Of a stretch of DNA of 64,000 bases, positions 51,976 through 59,556 are shown piece by piece. Positions within the stretch are counted from its first letter, which is position 1, and each line of letters opens with the position of its first letter. The translations under genes were made by a program, and so were the position numbers. The notes under the pieces are model-generated. The model was given only the letters and a program-made list of their open reading frames with translations. It was not told the origin of the DNA and made no database searches. Source of the DNA: Clostridiales bacterium (lineage in GTDB: Bacteria; Bacillota; Clostridia; Christensenellales; Aristaeellaceae); NCBI GenBank assembly GCA_015056015.1, contig SVHD01000001.1, positions 1-64,000 on the forward strand, read 5' to 3'.

Positions 51976-52863
51976 TTACATTCGGGCGGCAGAAATATAA
52001 TGATGGCGGAACTGGGCCGGGGTGAGATGATATTGCCTTCTGAAGCAGAGAATCAGATAGCTGGCGCTGGAAAAGCCCGTTTCCATGGCGATTTCCGTAA
52101 TGGATTTTTCGCTTTCCAGCAAAAGCCGCATGGCGGCATTGAGCCTTTGCCCCCGGACGAAAGCGGGAAAACTGCTGCCGGTAGCGCGGACGAAAAAGCG
52201 GGAAAAGGTGGAAAGCCCCATGCCCACATGATCCGCCACCGCCTGAATGGACATTTCCTCCTCCAGATGGGCCGAAATATAGGCAATGGATTTTTGCAGC
52301 CGGGAAAGGGTGGCTTCATCCATATTCATGGCGTCATTGCGGATATGCCAGGCCCGGATAAACCACAAAAGCACCTGGCTGATATAGGCGCGGACGGCCA
52401 TTTCATAGCCATAGCCCTCCTGCTGCCTTTCCTGCAGAATTTTCATCAGCAAATCCTCCAGGCCGCTGTCCCCCGTCTCCTGCCGGGTATAGACGCAGGA
52501 GCGCCGGCCAAAATGCAGATAGGGGAAAATATACTTCATTTCGTAATGGGGCTGGCTGGAAGAGAGCAGGGCCTCGGGAGTGAATTTTAATACCAGATAG
52601 CTGTTTTCATCCGGCGTCAGGGTGCGGGCTTCGTGGGGCTCCATGGGATGAATCAGCGCCACGTCCCCCTGTTCGAGCCGGTATATACTGTTTTCCGCCT
52701 TCAGTTCATAGGCCCCCTCCAGGCAATACAGCAGCTCAAATGCGGGATGAATATGGGGATACGTCGCAAAGCAAAGGCCCGGATTGCGCTGCACAAAGCA
52801 TTCGCATAATCCGCCCATATCCCGAACCGGATTTTTTTCCTCCAGCCTGATCTGCATTTTCAT
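51976..52863 (-). CDS. AraC-family regulator with cupin sensor
   Basis: A 295-residue regulator. The N-terminal cupin (about 35-110: YPHIHPAFELLYCLEGAYEL, DVALIHPMEPHEA) senses a small carbohydrate-like ligand. The C-terminal AraC domain has MSIQAVADHVGMGLSTFSRF and ITEIAMETGFSSASYLILCF. It is divergent from the epimerase/oxidoreductase/GH38 operon and is its probable activator. It starts with GAGGATGAAA. Confidence 0.92.
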   Translation of the reverse strand: MKMQIRLEEKNPVRDMGGLCECFVQRNPGLCFATYPHIHPAFELLYCLEGAYELKAENSIYRLEQGDVALIHPMEPHEARTLTPDENSYLVLKFTPEALLSSSQPHYEMKYIFPYLHFGRRSCVYTRQETGDSGLEDLLMKILQERQQEGYGYEMAVRAYISQVLLWFIRAWHIRNDAMNMDEATLSRLQKSIAYISAHLEEEMSIQAVADHVGMGLSTFSRFFVRATGSSFPAFVRGQRLNAAMRLLLESEKSITEIAMETGFSSASYLILCFRRQYHLTPAQFRHHYISAARM

Positions 52864-52902
52864 CCTCCGTTTGGCAGAAATTTTATATTTTGATGCAAAT
52901 TC

Positions 52903-52935
52903 ATTATATCATTTCCAGCTTCAATATGCTATACT
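52903..52935. promoter_or_regulatory. Face-to-face overlapping promoters between AraC gene and GH38 operon
   Basis: Minus-strand TATAAT (52908-52903) and plus-strand TATACT (52930-52935) lie 21 bases apart, and neither has a good -35 at 17 bases. The two transcripts would run through each other's promoter, and both probably need the AraC activator. Confidence 0.55.
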
Positions 52936-53004
52936 GATTTTACCATAAACCGATCCATATTTTGCTCCCATTTTATTTTCGCAAACCCAAAAGGAGGCTT
53001 ATAA

Positions 53005-53886
53005 ATGCATCAGCCCATTAAAGTTGGCACCTGTATTCCAGGACATAATTTTCTTTCCTGGGTTCCCCATCTCAAAGACAAAGGCTTTGAATGCTTTACG
53101 GTCAATTATCATATGACCCTGGGGGATATTGTGCTGGAAGAGCTGGCACCCCAGGTCAACGATCTTCTGGACGGCACGGGGATTGAAATCTCCTCCCTGG
53201 GTTTTTACAATAATCCTCTGCAGAATGAAGACGCCCAAAGGCAGCTGCATGCCTGCATTGATCTGGCGGAAAAATTCCACACCAACACGGTTTCCACCTT
53301 TGCCGGCGCCATCGAGGGCGAAGCAGTGGATGCGGCAATCCCCCGCTTCAAGGAAATATTCGGAGAACTGGCCCGGCATGCCGAAGATAAGGGCGTGCGC
53401 CTGGCCATTGAAAACTGCCCCATGAGCGGCACCTGGAATAAAGCCACCTGCAATATCGGCTTCAATCCCAAGGCCTGGGATATGATGTTTGACGCGGTGG
53501 ACAGCCCCGCCCTGGGCCTGGAATGGGAGCCCGCCCATCAGATGTATCAGCTGATTGATCCCATCGCCAATCTGCAAAAATACGTAAGCAAAGTGGTGCA
53601 TGTGCACGGCAAGGACGCCTCCGTCAACTGGAATCTGATCAAGGAAGAAGGCATTACCGGGCAAAAACCCTTCGTCTTTTCCCGTTTCCCGGGGCTGGGC
53701 GATACCGACTGGCGGAAGATTTTTGAAATCCTCCAGCAGGCGGGCTATGAAGGCTGCCTGAGCATTGAAGGCTATCACGATCCCCTGTTCAAGGGCGATT
53801 GGGAAATGACCGGGCAAATGCATGCTCTTCAGTATCTCAAATGGTGCCGGGGCGGGGATTTCATTCCCAATCCCTGGAATCCGTAA
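53005..53886 (+). CDS. Sugar phosphate isomerase/epimerase-like TIM barrel
   Basis: A 293-residue xylose-isomerase-like (AP_endonuc_2) barrel. Metal-ligand candidates are the glutamate in RLAIENCPMSG (near 136), GLEWEPAHQMY (near 175), VHVHGKDAS (near 200) and LSIEGYHDP (near 253). It is the first gene of a four-gene glycan operon and likely isomerises, epimerises or eliminates from an oxidised sugar made by the adjacent dehydrogenases. AAAAGGAGGC precedes the ATG. Confidence 0.85.
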   Translation: MHQPIKVGTCIPGHNFLSWVPHLKDKGFECFTVNYHMTLGDIVLEELAPQVNDLLDGTGIEISSLGFYNNPLQNEDAQRQLHACIDLAEKFHTNTVSTFAGAIEGEAVDAAIPRFKEIFGELARHAEDKGVRLAIENCPMSGTWNKATCNIGFNPKAWDMMFDAVDSPALGLEWEPAHQMYQLIDPIANLQKYVSKVVHVHGKDASVNWNLIKEEGITGQKPFVFSRFPGLGDTDWRKIFEILQQAGYEGCLSIEGYHDPLFKGDWEMTGQMHALQYLKWCRGGDFIPNPWNP

Positions 53887-53939
53887 AAAGGCGGCGCACG
53901 CTGCTTGAAATAAAAAATTATTATCAGGAGGAAAAGAAT

Positions 53940-55028
53940 ATGAAACGGCTCAGAATTGGTATTATCGGCTGCGGCGGCATCGCCAATGGCAAGCATCTCC
54001 CCTCCCTCAAAGCCCTGGATCGGGCGGATATCGTGGCTTTCTGCGATCTGATTGAAGAGCGCGCCCAGAAGGCCGCCCAGACCTACGGCACCCCCGATGC
54101 CAAGGTGTATACCGATTATAAAGAATTGCTCAAGGATGAAACCATCGACGTCTGCTATGTGCTTACCCCCAATCGCAGCCACGCCGATATTTCCATCGAC
54201 GCCATGCACGCCGGCAAGCATGTCATGTGCGAAAAGCCCATGGCCAAGACGGCCGCCGACGCCCGCCGGATGGTGGCAGCCGCCAAAGAAACGGGCAAAA
54301 AGCTCACCATCGGCTATCAGCATCGCCAGAAGGCCGCCAGCAAATATATGAAGCAGGTCATCGAGCGGGGCGATCTGGGCGAAATTTACTATGCCAAGGC
54401 CTTTGCCATCCGTCGCCGGGGCACCCCCAACTGGGGCGTTTTCCTCAATGAATATGAGCAGGGCGGCGGTCCCCTCATCGATATCGGCACCCATTCCCTG
54501 GATCTGACCCTGTATCTGATGAATAATTACAAGCCCCGGATGGTGGTTGGCACCCGGTATAAGAAGGTGGAAAACCCCGAATGCGGCAATCCCTGGGGCG
54601 GCTGGGGTCCCGATGAAAATAAGACCCTGGAAGATGCGGCCTTTGGCTTTATCGTGATGGAGGATGGCTCCACCATTACCCTGGAAGCCACCTGGGCCCT
54701 CAATACCGATGAACCCATTCCCGAAGGCAGCTGCCGTCTTTGCGGCAGCAAGGCGGGCGCGCTGGTCAAATCCAATGACGTGATCATCAACAAGGGCGAA
54801 TTTGACCGTCTGCTTACCATCACCCCGGATATGAAAGCCGGCGGCGTGGCCTTCTATGACGGCGTGCAGGATACGCCCCCCATTTCCGAGCAGCGCCAGT
54901 GGCTGGACGCCATTGAAAATGATACCGATCCCACCGTGCTGCCCGAGCAGGCCTGCGTGGTCAGCGAAATTCTGGAAGCCATCTACACCTCCGCCAAGAC
55001 CGGCGAACCCGTCTATTTCAACAAATAA
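53940..55028 (+). CDS. Gfo/Idh/MocA-family NAD(P)-dependent oxidoreductase
   Basis: A 362-residue enzyme. The Rossmann fold begins RIGIIGCGGIANGKHLPSL; the catalytic-lysine motif is HVMCEKPMAK (near 98) and the active-site segment GGGPLIDIGTHSLDLTLYL (near 180). Family members oxidise sugar hydroxyls. The ATG at 53940 follows AGGAGG; longer in-frame extensions lack a ribosome site. Its place between an epimerase-like barrel and an alpha-mannosidase suggests it oxidises a released or still-bound sugar. Confidence 0.93.
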   Translation: MKRLRIGIIGCGGIANGKHLPSLKALDRADIVAFCDLIEERAQKAAQTYGTPDAKVYTDYKELLKDETIDVCYVLTPNRSHADISIDAMHAGKHVMCEKPMAKTAADARRMVAAAKETGKKLTIGYQHRQKAASKYMKQVIERGDLGEIYYAKAFAIRRRGTPNWGVFLNEYEQGGGPLIDIGTHSLDLTLYLMNNYKPRMVVGTRYKKVENPECGNPWGGWGPDENKTLEDAAFGFIVMEDGSTITLEATWALNTDEPIPEGSCRLCGSKAGALVKSNDVIINKGEFDRLLTITPDMKAGGVAFYDGVQDTPPISEQRQWLDAIENDTDPTVLPEQACVVSEILEAIYTSAKTGEPVYFNK

Positions 55029-55091
55029 TCCCATGAAATCAGCCGCGCAGGGGCAAAAAGCCCCTTGCGCACAGCAGGAAAGGATATTTAT

Positions 55092-58000
55092 ATGAATTAC
55101 GAAAAGTATACGGAAAAGCTGCTCAAGCAATACGATTTGGGCATTAACGCCTATGCGCGGCTGATTTTTCAAAAGGTGGATCATCTTTCCCAGGTGCAGG
55201 CCTTCCGCACCCGGGATCATCTGCGCCTGCCCCCCCAGGAAGGTTTTTTCCCTCTGAACGAAGGGGATGAATGGGGCGGCGAATGGGGAAATATCTGGCT
55301 TTCCTTTGATCTTTCCCTGACCAACGCCTATGCCGGAAAGCAGATCTGGCTCATTCCCCATACCGGGGCCACGGAAATCCTTTGCTTCCGGGACGGCGCG
55401 CCCTGCGGCATCATCAATTCCAAGAATGATTTTATTGGCGGCAATCATTCGGCGCTGTTCGTGGGCAAATGCGATGGCCCCGTCCGCCATCATATGGATC
55501 TGGAATGCTATGCCGGGCATTTTCATCCCGGCACCCAGCCCTATGAGAATTACGGCCGGGATCAGGCCGAACAAAGCGCCGGCGTGGATATTCACAACCC
55601 GGAAGAGCGGGCGCGGAATTGCCCCAATAACGGCATTTTCCGGCGCACTTTCTCCGGCGTGGATATCTGCGTAATGGATGAAGCCATCAACCGGATGGTA
55701 TTCGATGTGGTCATTGCCCTGCAATTGGCCCATCTGCCCGGCAATAATTTCATGCAGGGCAAGGCCGTCCGGGCGCTGAAAAAGGCCTTCCCTCATTTCA
55801 TTCAGGATCCTTTGCAGCATACCCGCCAGGAACTGGATGAAAGCGCGAAGGCCGTATCCGCCATTCTGGCGGACGCCCTGGAAAAATTCCAGGGGGAATA
55901 CGATGGTTCCCGGGGATATGTGGGGGTGATCGGCCACAGCCATATGGATACCGCCTGGCTCTGGCCGGTGAGCGAAACCATCCGCAAATGCGCCCGCACC
56001 TATTCCCAGGCATTGAGCCTGATGGAGCGGTATCCCGATTACAATTTCATTCAATCCTCCGCCCTGCATCTTTCCTGGATGGAGGAATATTATCCCGCCA
56101 TTTTTGAAGGGATCAAGCGCCGGGTGCAGGAGGGCAGATACGAGCCCAACGGCGGCGTATGGGTGGAATGTGATTGCAATATTGCCGGGAGCGAAGCCAT
56201 GGTGCGCCAATTCTTCTACGGCCAGAAATACACGAAAGAAAAGTTGGGCTATCAATCCGCCGCCTTCTGGCTGCCTGATACCTTCGGCTACAACGCCGCC
56301 ATTCCCCAGATCATGCGGCAGAGCAACGTAAAATATTTCTATACCACAAAAATTTCCTGGAATGATCTGAATCCCATGGGGGCGGATACCTTTATCTGGC
56401 GGGGCCTGGATGGCAGCGAAGTGCTGACCCATTTCAATGTGATGCATTGCCCGCCGGATGTGAATAATGTCACCCGGGCAATCGACGGCATCGTGGATAA
56501 AACCACCAATGACCGCAGGCTGCTGGCCTACGGCTTTGGCGACGGCGGCGGCGGCCCCACCTACGGCATGCTGGAACAATTGCAGCGGGTGAAGGATCTG
56601 CCCGGGCTGCCCCAAATCCAGCCCCAGTCCGCCAGCGCCTTTATGCGGCGTCTGGAAAAAAAGCGGGATGATTATCCCGTATATGACGGGGAATTGTATC
56701 TGGAATTCCACCGGGGCACCCTGACCAGTATCCATGATATCAAGCGCAATAACCGCAAGGCGGAAAATGCGCTGCATAATCTGGAATTCATGAATGTGCT
56801 TTCCGGGGAAAAACAAAATCCCGAAACGGAACGGCTGTATAAGGTGCTGCTGAAAAATCAGTTCCACGATATTCTGCCCGGCTCCTCCATTCAGCGGGTG
56901 AATGAAGAGGCCGTTGCGGAAATGAACGGACTGCTCCTGGAAATCGGGCAGGAAACGAAAAAATATTGCGGTTTGCAGGAAAGCGGCGTATATTCCTTCG
57001 CCAACCCCACATCCTTTGCCTGGCAGGAAAATGACGTATTGGAGCTGGAAGGGGAAATGACCCTTGACGGGCTGCCCTGCCAGAATTATACCGACGTGAT
57101 GGGCAGAAAATGTACTGCCCTTTCCGGCCTTTCCATTCCCGCTTATGGCGCCGGAAGCTATCCTGCCGGGAAAGTAAAAAAGGCGGAAAGTCCCTTCGTG
57201 CTCCAGGGCAATCATCTTTCCACCCCCTTCTACGAAATTGAATTTGACGATTGCGGCTACATCGCTTCCCTGATCGAAAAAGAAACGGGCCGGGAATTCT
57301 GTCGTCCGGGCGGCGCGCCCCTGGGCACCCTCTGGATGGGGGAAAATATGCCCGATACCTACGATAACTGGGAAATTGCCCCGTCTCAGGAAATGAAGAT
57401 GCAGCCCGTGCGCGCGCTGATCGCCCGGGAAGTGACTTCTGACGGAAGCGTGGAATGGCGTATCCGCGCGCAATACGCCCTGAGCAAAAAATCCAAGGCC
57501 ACGGTGGATACCATTCTCTATGCGGTCAAGCCGGGCATTGGCTATCAGATGAAGGTGGATTGGCAGGATAAACACCAGCTGCTCAAGGCAGGATTTGACC
57601 TGAATATCCGTGCCGGGCAGATGAAAAATGAAATCCAGTTTGGCCATATGGATCGGCCCACCACCCGGAATACTTCCCTGGATATCGCAAAATTTGAAGT
57701 GGTCAATCACAAATGGACCGATCTTTCCGACGTCCGGGGCGGCGCGGCGATCCTGAACGATTGCAAATACGGCATTTCCGCCGTGGGATCCGATCTGCGG
57801 CTGACGCTGATGCATGGCGGCTGCCGGCCCGATCCCCGGGGGGACGTGGGCGTACATGAAATGAATTATATGCTTCTGCCCCATAACGGTCCCTTCAATA
57901 CCCAAAGCGTTATCGCCCCGGCATACAAGATGAATCTGCCCCTGATTCCCGCCGCCTCCCGGCTGGATGCCCCCGGACTTTTCACCATTTCCAATGACCA

Positions 58001-58235
58001 TGTAATCTGCGAAACGGTAAAATGCGCCGATGCGGAAGAAAATGCCTTTGTGCTGCGGCTGTACGAATGCGAGGGCGTGCCCGCGAAATGCACCATCGCT
58101 TTCCCCAAAAACGTATCCGCACTGTATAAAACCAATTTCCTGGAAGAAATCCAAGCCGATCTTCCCCTGAAAGGGAATCAGGCAGAATTGCAGCTGCGGC
58201 CCTTTGAAATTTGTACCCTGTTGGTACGCCAATAA
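55092..58235 (+). CDS. GH38-family alpha-mannosidase
   Basis: About 1047 residues, the usual length for bacterial GH38. After an N-terminal jelly-roll-like domain the catalytic barrel has the zinc-site motif GHSHMDTAWLWPVSET (281-296) and the nucleophile D396 in FWLPDTFGYNAAIPQI. The beta-rich C-terminal domains follow. No signal peptide, so it acts on imported mannosides. ATG 55092 is preceded by AGGAAAGGATATTT, 63 bases after the oxidoreductase. Confidence 0.95.
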   Translation: MNYEKYTEKLLKQYDLGINAYARLIFQKVDHLSQVQAFRTRDHLRLPPQEGFFPLNEGDEWGGEWGNIWLSFDLSLTNAYAGKQIWLIPHTGATEILCFRDGAPCGIINSKNDFIGGNHSALFVGKCDGPVRHHMDLECYAGHFHPGTQPYENYGRDQAEQSAGVDIHNPEERARNCPNNGIFRRTFSGVDICVMDEAINRMVFDVVIALQLAHLPGNNFMQGKAVRALKKAFPHFIQDPLQHTRQELDESAKAVSAILADALEKFQGEYDGSRGYVGVIGHSHMDTAWLWPVSETIRKCARTYSQALSLMERYPDYNFIQSSALHLSWMEEYYPAIFEGIKRRVQEGRYEPNGGVWVECDCNIAGSEAMVRQFFYGQKYTKEKLGYQSAAFWLPDTFGYNAAIPQIMRQSNVKYFYTTKISWNDLNPMGADTFIWRGLDGSEVLTHFNVMHCPPDVNNVTRAIDGIVDKTTNDRRLLAYGFGDGGGGPTYGMLEQLQRVKDLPGLPQIQPQSASAFMRRLEKKRDDYPVYDGELYLEFHRGTLTSIHDIKRNNRKAENALHNLEFMNVLSGEKQNPETERLYKVLLKNQFHDILPGSSIQRVNEEAVAEMNGLLLEIGQETKKYCGLQESGVYSFANPTSFAWQENDVLELEGEMTLDGLPCQNYTDVMGRKCTALSGLSIPAYGAGSYPAGKVKKAESPFVLQGNHLSTPFYEIEFDDCGYIASLIEKETGREFCRPGGAPLGTLWMGENMPDTYDNWEIAPSQEMKMQPVRALIAREVTSDGSVEWRIRAQYALSKKSKATVDTILYAVKPGIGYQMKVDWQDKHQLLKAGFDLNIRAGQMKNEIQFGHMDRPTTRNTSLDIAKFEVVNHKWTDLSDVRGGAAILNDCKYGISAVGSDLRLTLMHGGCRPDPRGDVGVHEMNYMLLPHNGPFNTQSVIAPAYKMNLPLIPAASRLDAPGLFTISNDHVICETVKCADAEENAFVLRLYECEGVPAKCTIAFPKNVSALYKTNFLEEIQADLPLKGNQAELQLRPFEICTLLVRQ

Positions 58236-58254
58236 AACCAAGGAGGAACGGATC

Positions 58255-59205
58255 ATGAAACAATTCGCCATGCTGGGCAAATGGCATGTGCATGCCCCCG
58301 GCTATGCCCGAGAAATCAACGGCATTGAAAATTGCAGGATCGCGAAGGTCTGGGATCCCGATGAAGCCGCCGCAAAAAAATGGGCGGATGAACTGGGCTG
58401 CGAAAGCGCGTCGGTGGAAAATATTCTTGCCGATCCGAAGATTGAGGGCGTGGTCATCTGCAATGCCACCAATGAACATACCGAACTGATTATCCGCGCC
58501 TGTGAAGCGGGCAAGGCCGTTTTTACAGAAAAGGTACTGGCTCTCACCAGCGAGGAGACAGCAAAAATCCGGCAAGCAATCCTGAAAAACAACACCCGCT
58601 TTGCCATTTCCTTCCCCCATTTCAGCGAACCGGCCACGCAGTTTACCCTGCGCGCCGCCCGGGAAGGCAAGCTGGGAAAAATCAATTATGCCCGGGTACG
58701 CAAAGCCCATAACGGCTCTACCGGTGATTGGCTGCCCATCCATTTTTATGATCCCATTGCCTGCGGCGGCGGCGCCATGATCGATCTGGGGGCTCATCCC
58801 ATGTATTTGCTCTGCGCCATTATGCAGGCTGCGCCGGTAAAGGTGCAATCCGCATTCACCGAAATGACCGGCCGGGGCGTGGAGGATAATGCCGTCAGCC
58901 TGCTGCAATTTGCGGATGGGGCCATCGGCGTTTCTGAAACCAGCTTCGTTTCCAAGGGCTATCCCTTCACCATCGAAATCGGCGGCACGGAAGGCACCAT
59001 CTGCCAGCAGAATCAGCAGGTATCCTGGAGCTGCGCCGAAACCGATCATCAATGGGTATCGGTCAGTGCCCTTCCCGCCAAATTACCCTCCCCTATCGTG
59101 CAGTGGGCCATGGCGAATACCCCGGAAGAAATCCCCGAAATCTTTGGCCTTGACGCTGCGCTGCGCCTTACCCAGGTCATGGAAATGGCCTACGCCGGAA
59201 AATAA
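58255..59205 (+). CDS. Divergent Gfo/Idh/MocA-like oxidoreductase
   Basis: A 316-residue protein of the same superfamily as the gene at 53940 but unusual. The N-terminus MKQFAMLGKWHVHAPGYARE lacks the glycine-rich GxGxxG loop, and the EKP motif is replaced by FTEKVLALT. The second-domain segment GGGAMIDLGAHPMYLL is conserved, including the likely catalytic histidine. It may bind its cofactor differently or act as a non-redox partner. ATG 58255 is chosen for AAGGAGGAACGGATC. It is last in the glycan operon. Confidence 0.85.
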   Translation: MKQFAMLGKWHVHAPGYAREINGIENCRIAKVWDPDEAAAKKWADELGCESASVENILADPKIEGVVICNATNEHTELIIRACEAGKAVFTEKVLALTSEETAKIRQAILKNNTRFAISFPHFSEPATQFTLRAAREGKLGKINYARVRKAHNGSTGDWLPIHFYDPIACGGGAMIDLGAHPMYLLCAIMQAAPVKVQSAFTEMTGRGVEDNAVSLLQFADGAIGVSETSFVSKGYPFTIEIGGTEGTICQQNQQVSWSCAETDHQWVSVSALPAKLPSPIVQWAMANTPEEIPEIFGLDAALRLTQVMEMAYAGK

Positions 59206-59222
59206 CCGAGAACGGAATATAT

Positions 59223-59290
59223 GCGAGAGGGGCTTTCTTTTGAAAAAGAAAGCCCCTCTTGCGCTCTCCCCAAGAAAGCCGGCGCTGGAT
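59223..59290 (-). repeat. Hairpin repeat copy O (with flank and inner repeat)
   Basis: GCGAGAGGGGCTTTCTTTT (59223-59241) pairs with 59244-59262; flank GCTCTCCCCAAGAAAGCC (59263-59280). The inner terminal repeat continues as CGCTGGAT and, near 59322, GCCAGTGAAGCA. It lies 17 bases after the operon's last stop and faces copy P. A small GCCC-ATA-GGGC-T6 hairpin is at 59343-59359. Confidence 0.88.
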
Positions 59291-59477
59291 TGATCTATCG
59301 TCTTCAAATCAAATTGTATGCCAGTGAAGCAATACCTAAACGGCCCATAGGGCTTTTTTCTTTTGCAATAAATAAATCCCCATCCCGCCAGGGGACATTG
59401 CCGATCGGGAGAATATCCCTCATTTTCCACTGCTTCACCGGCGCACAAAACGATTAGAAAAAATCCCGTATATCCAG

Positions 59478-59543
59478 CGCAGCTTTCTTGAAAAGAGAAA
59501 CGGGGGAAACCATTCTTTGACTACAAAGAACGATTTCCCCCGC
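59478..59543 (+). repeat. Hairpin repeat copy P (with flank and inner repeat)
   Basis: Flank CAGCTTTCTTGAAAAGAG (59480-59497) and CGGGGGAAACCATTCTTTG (59501-59519) pairing with 59524-59542 (two mismatches). Just upstream, ATCCAGCGCAGCTTTCTTG and TGCTTCACCGGCGC mirror copy O's inner region, giving terminal inverted repeats of roughly 110 bases in a 321-bp unit. Confidence 0.87.
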
Positions 59544-59556
59544 ATTCATTTTCTCA

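Noticed and set aside
53829..58280. Very long (1483-codon) open frame on the minus strand opposite the glycan operon
   Set aside because: It is antisense to clearly coding oxidoreductase and GH38 genes with recognisable motifs; its composition (Gly/His/Ile-rich) is typical of a shadow frame in codon-biased DNA.
59221..59457. Open frame of 78 codons inside repeat unit O/P
   Set aside because: It begins inside the hairpin stem, has no ribosome site and low-complexity composition; better explained as non-coding repeat DNA.
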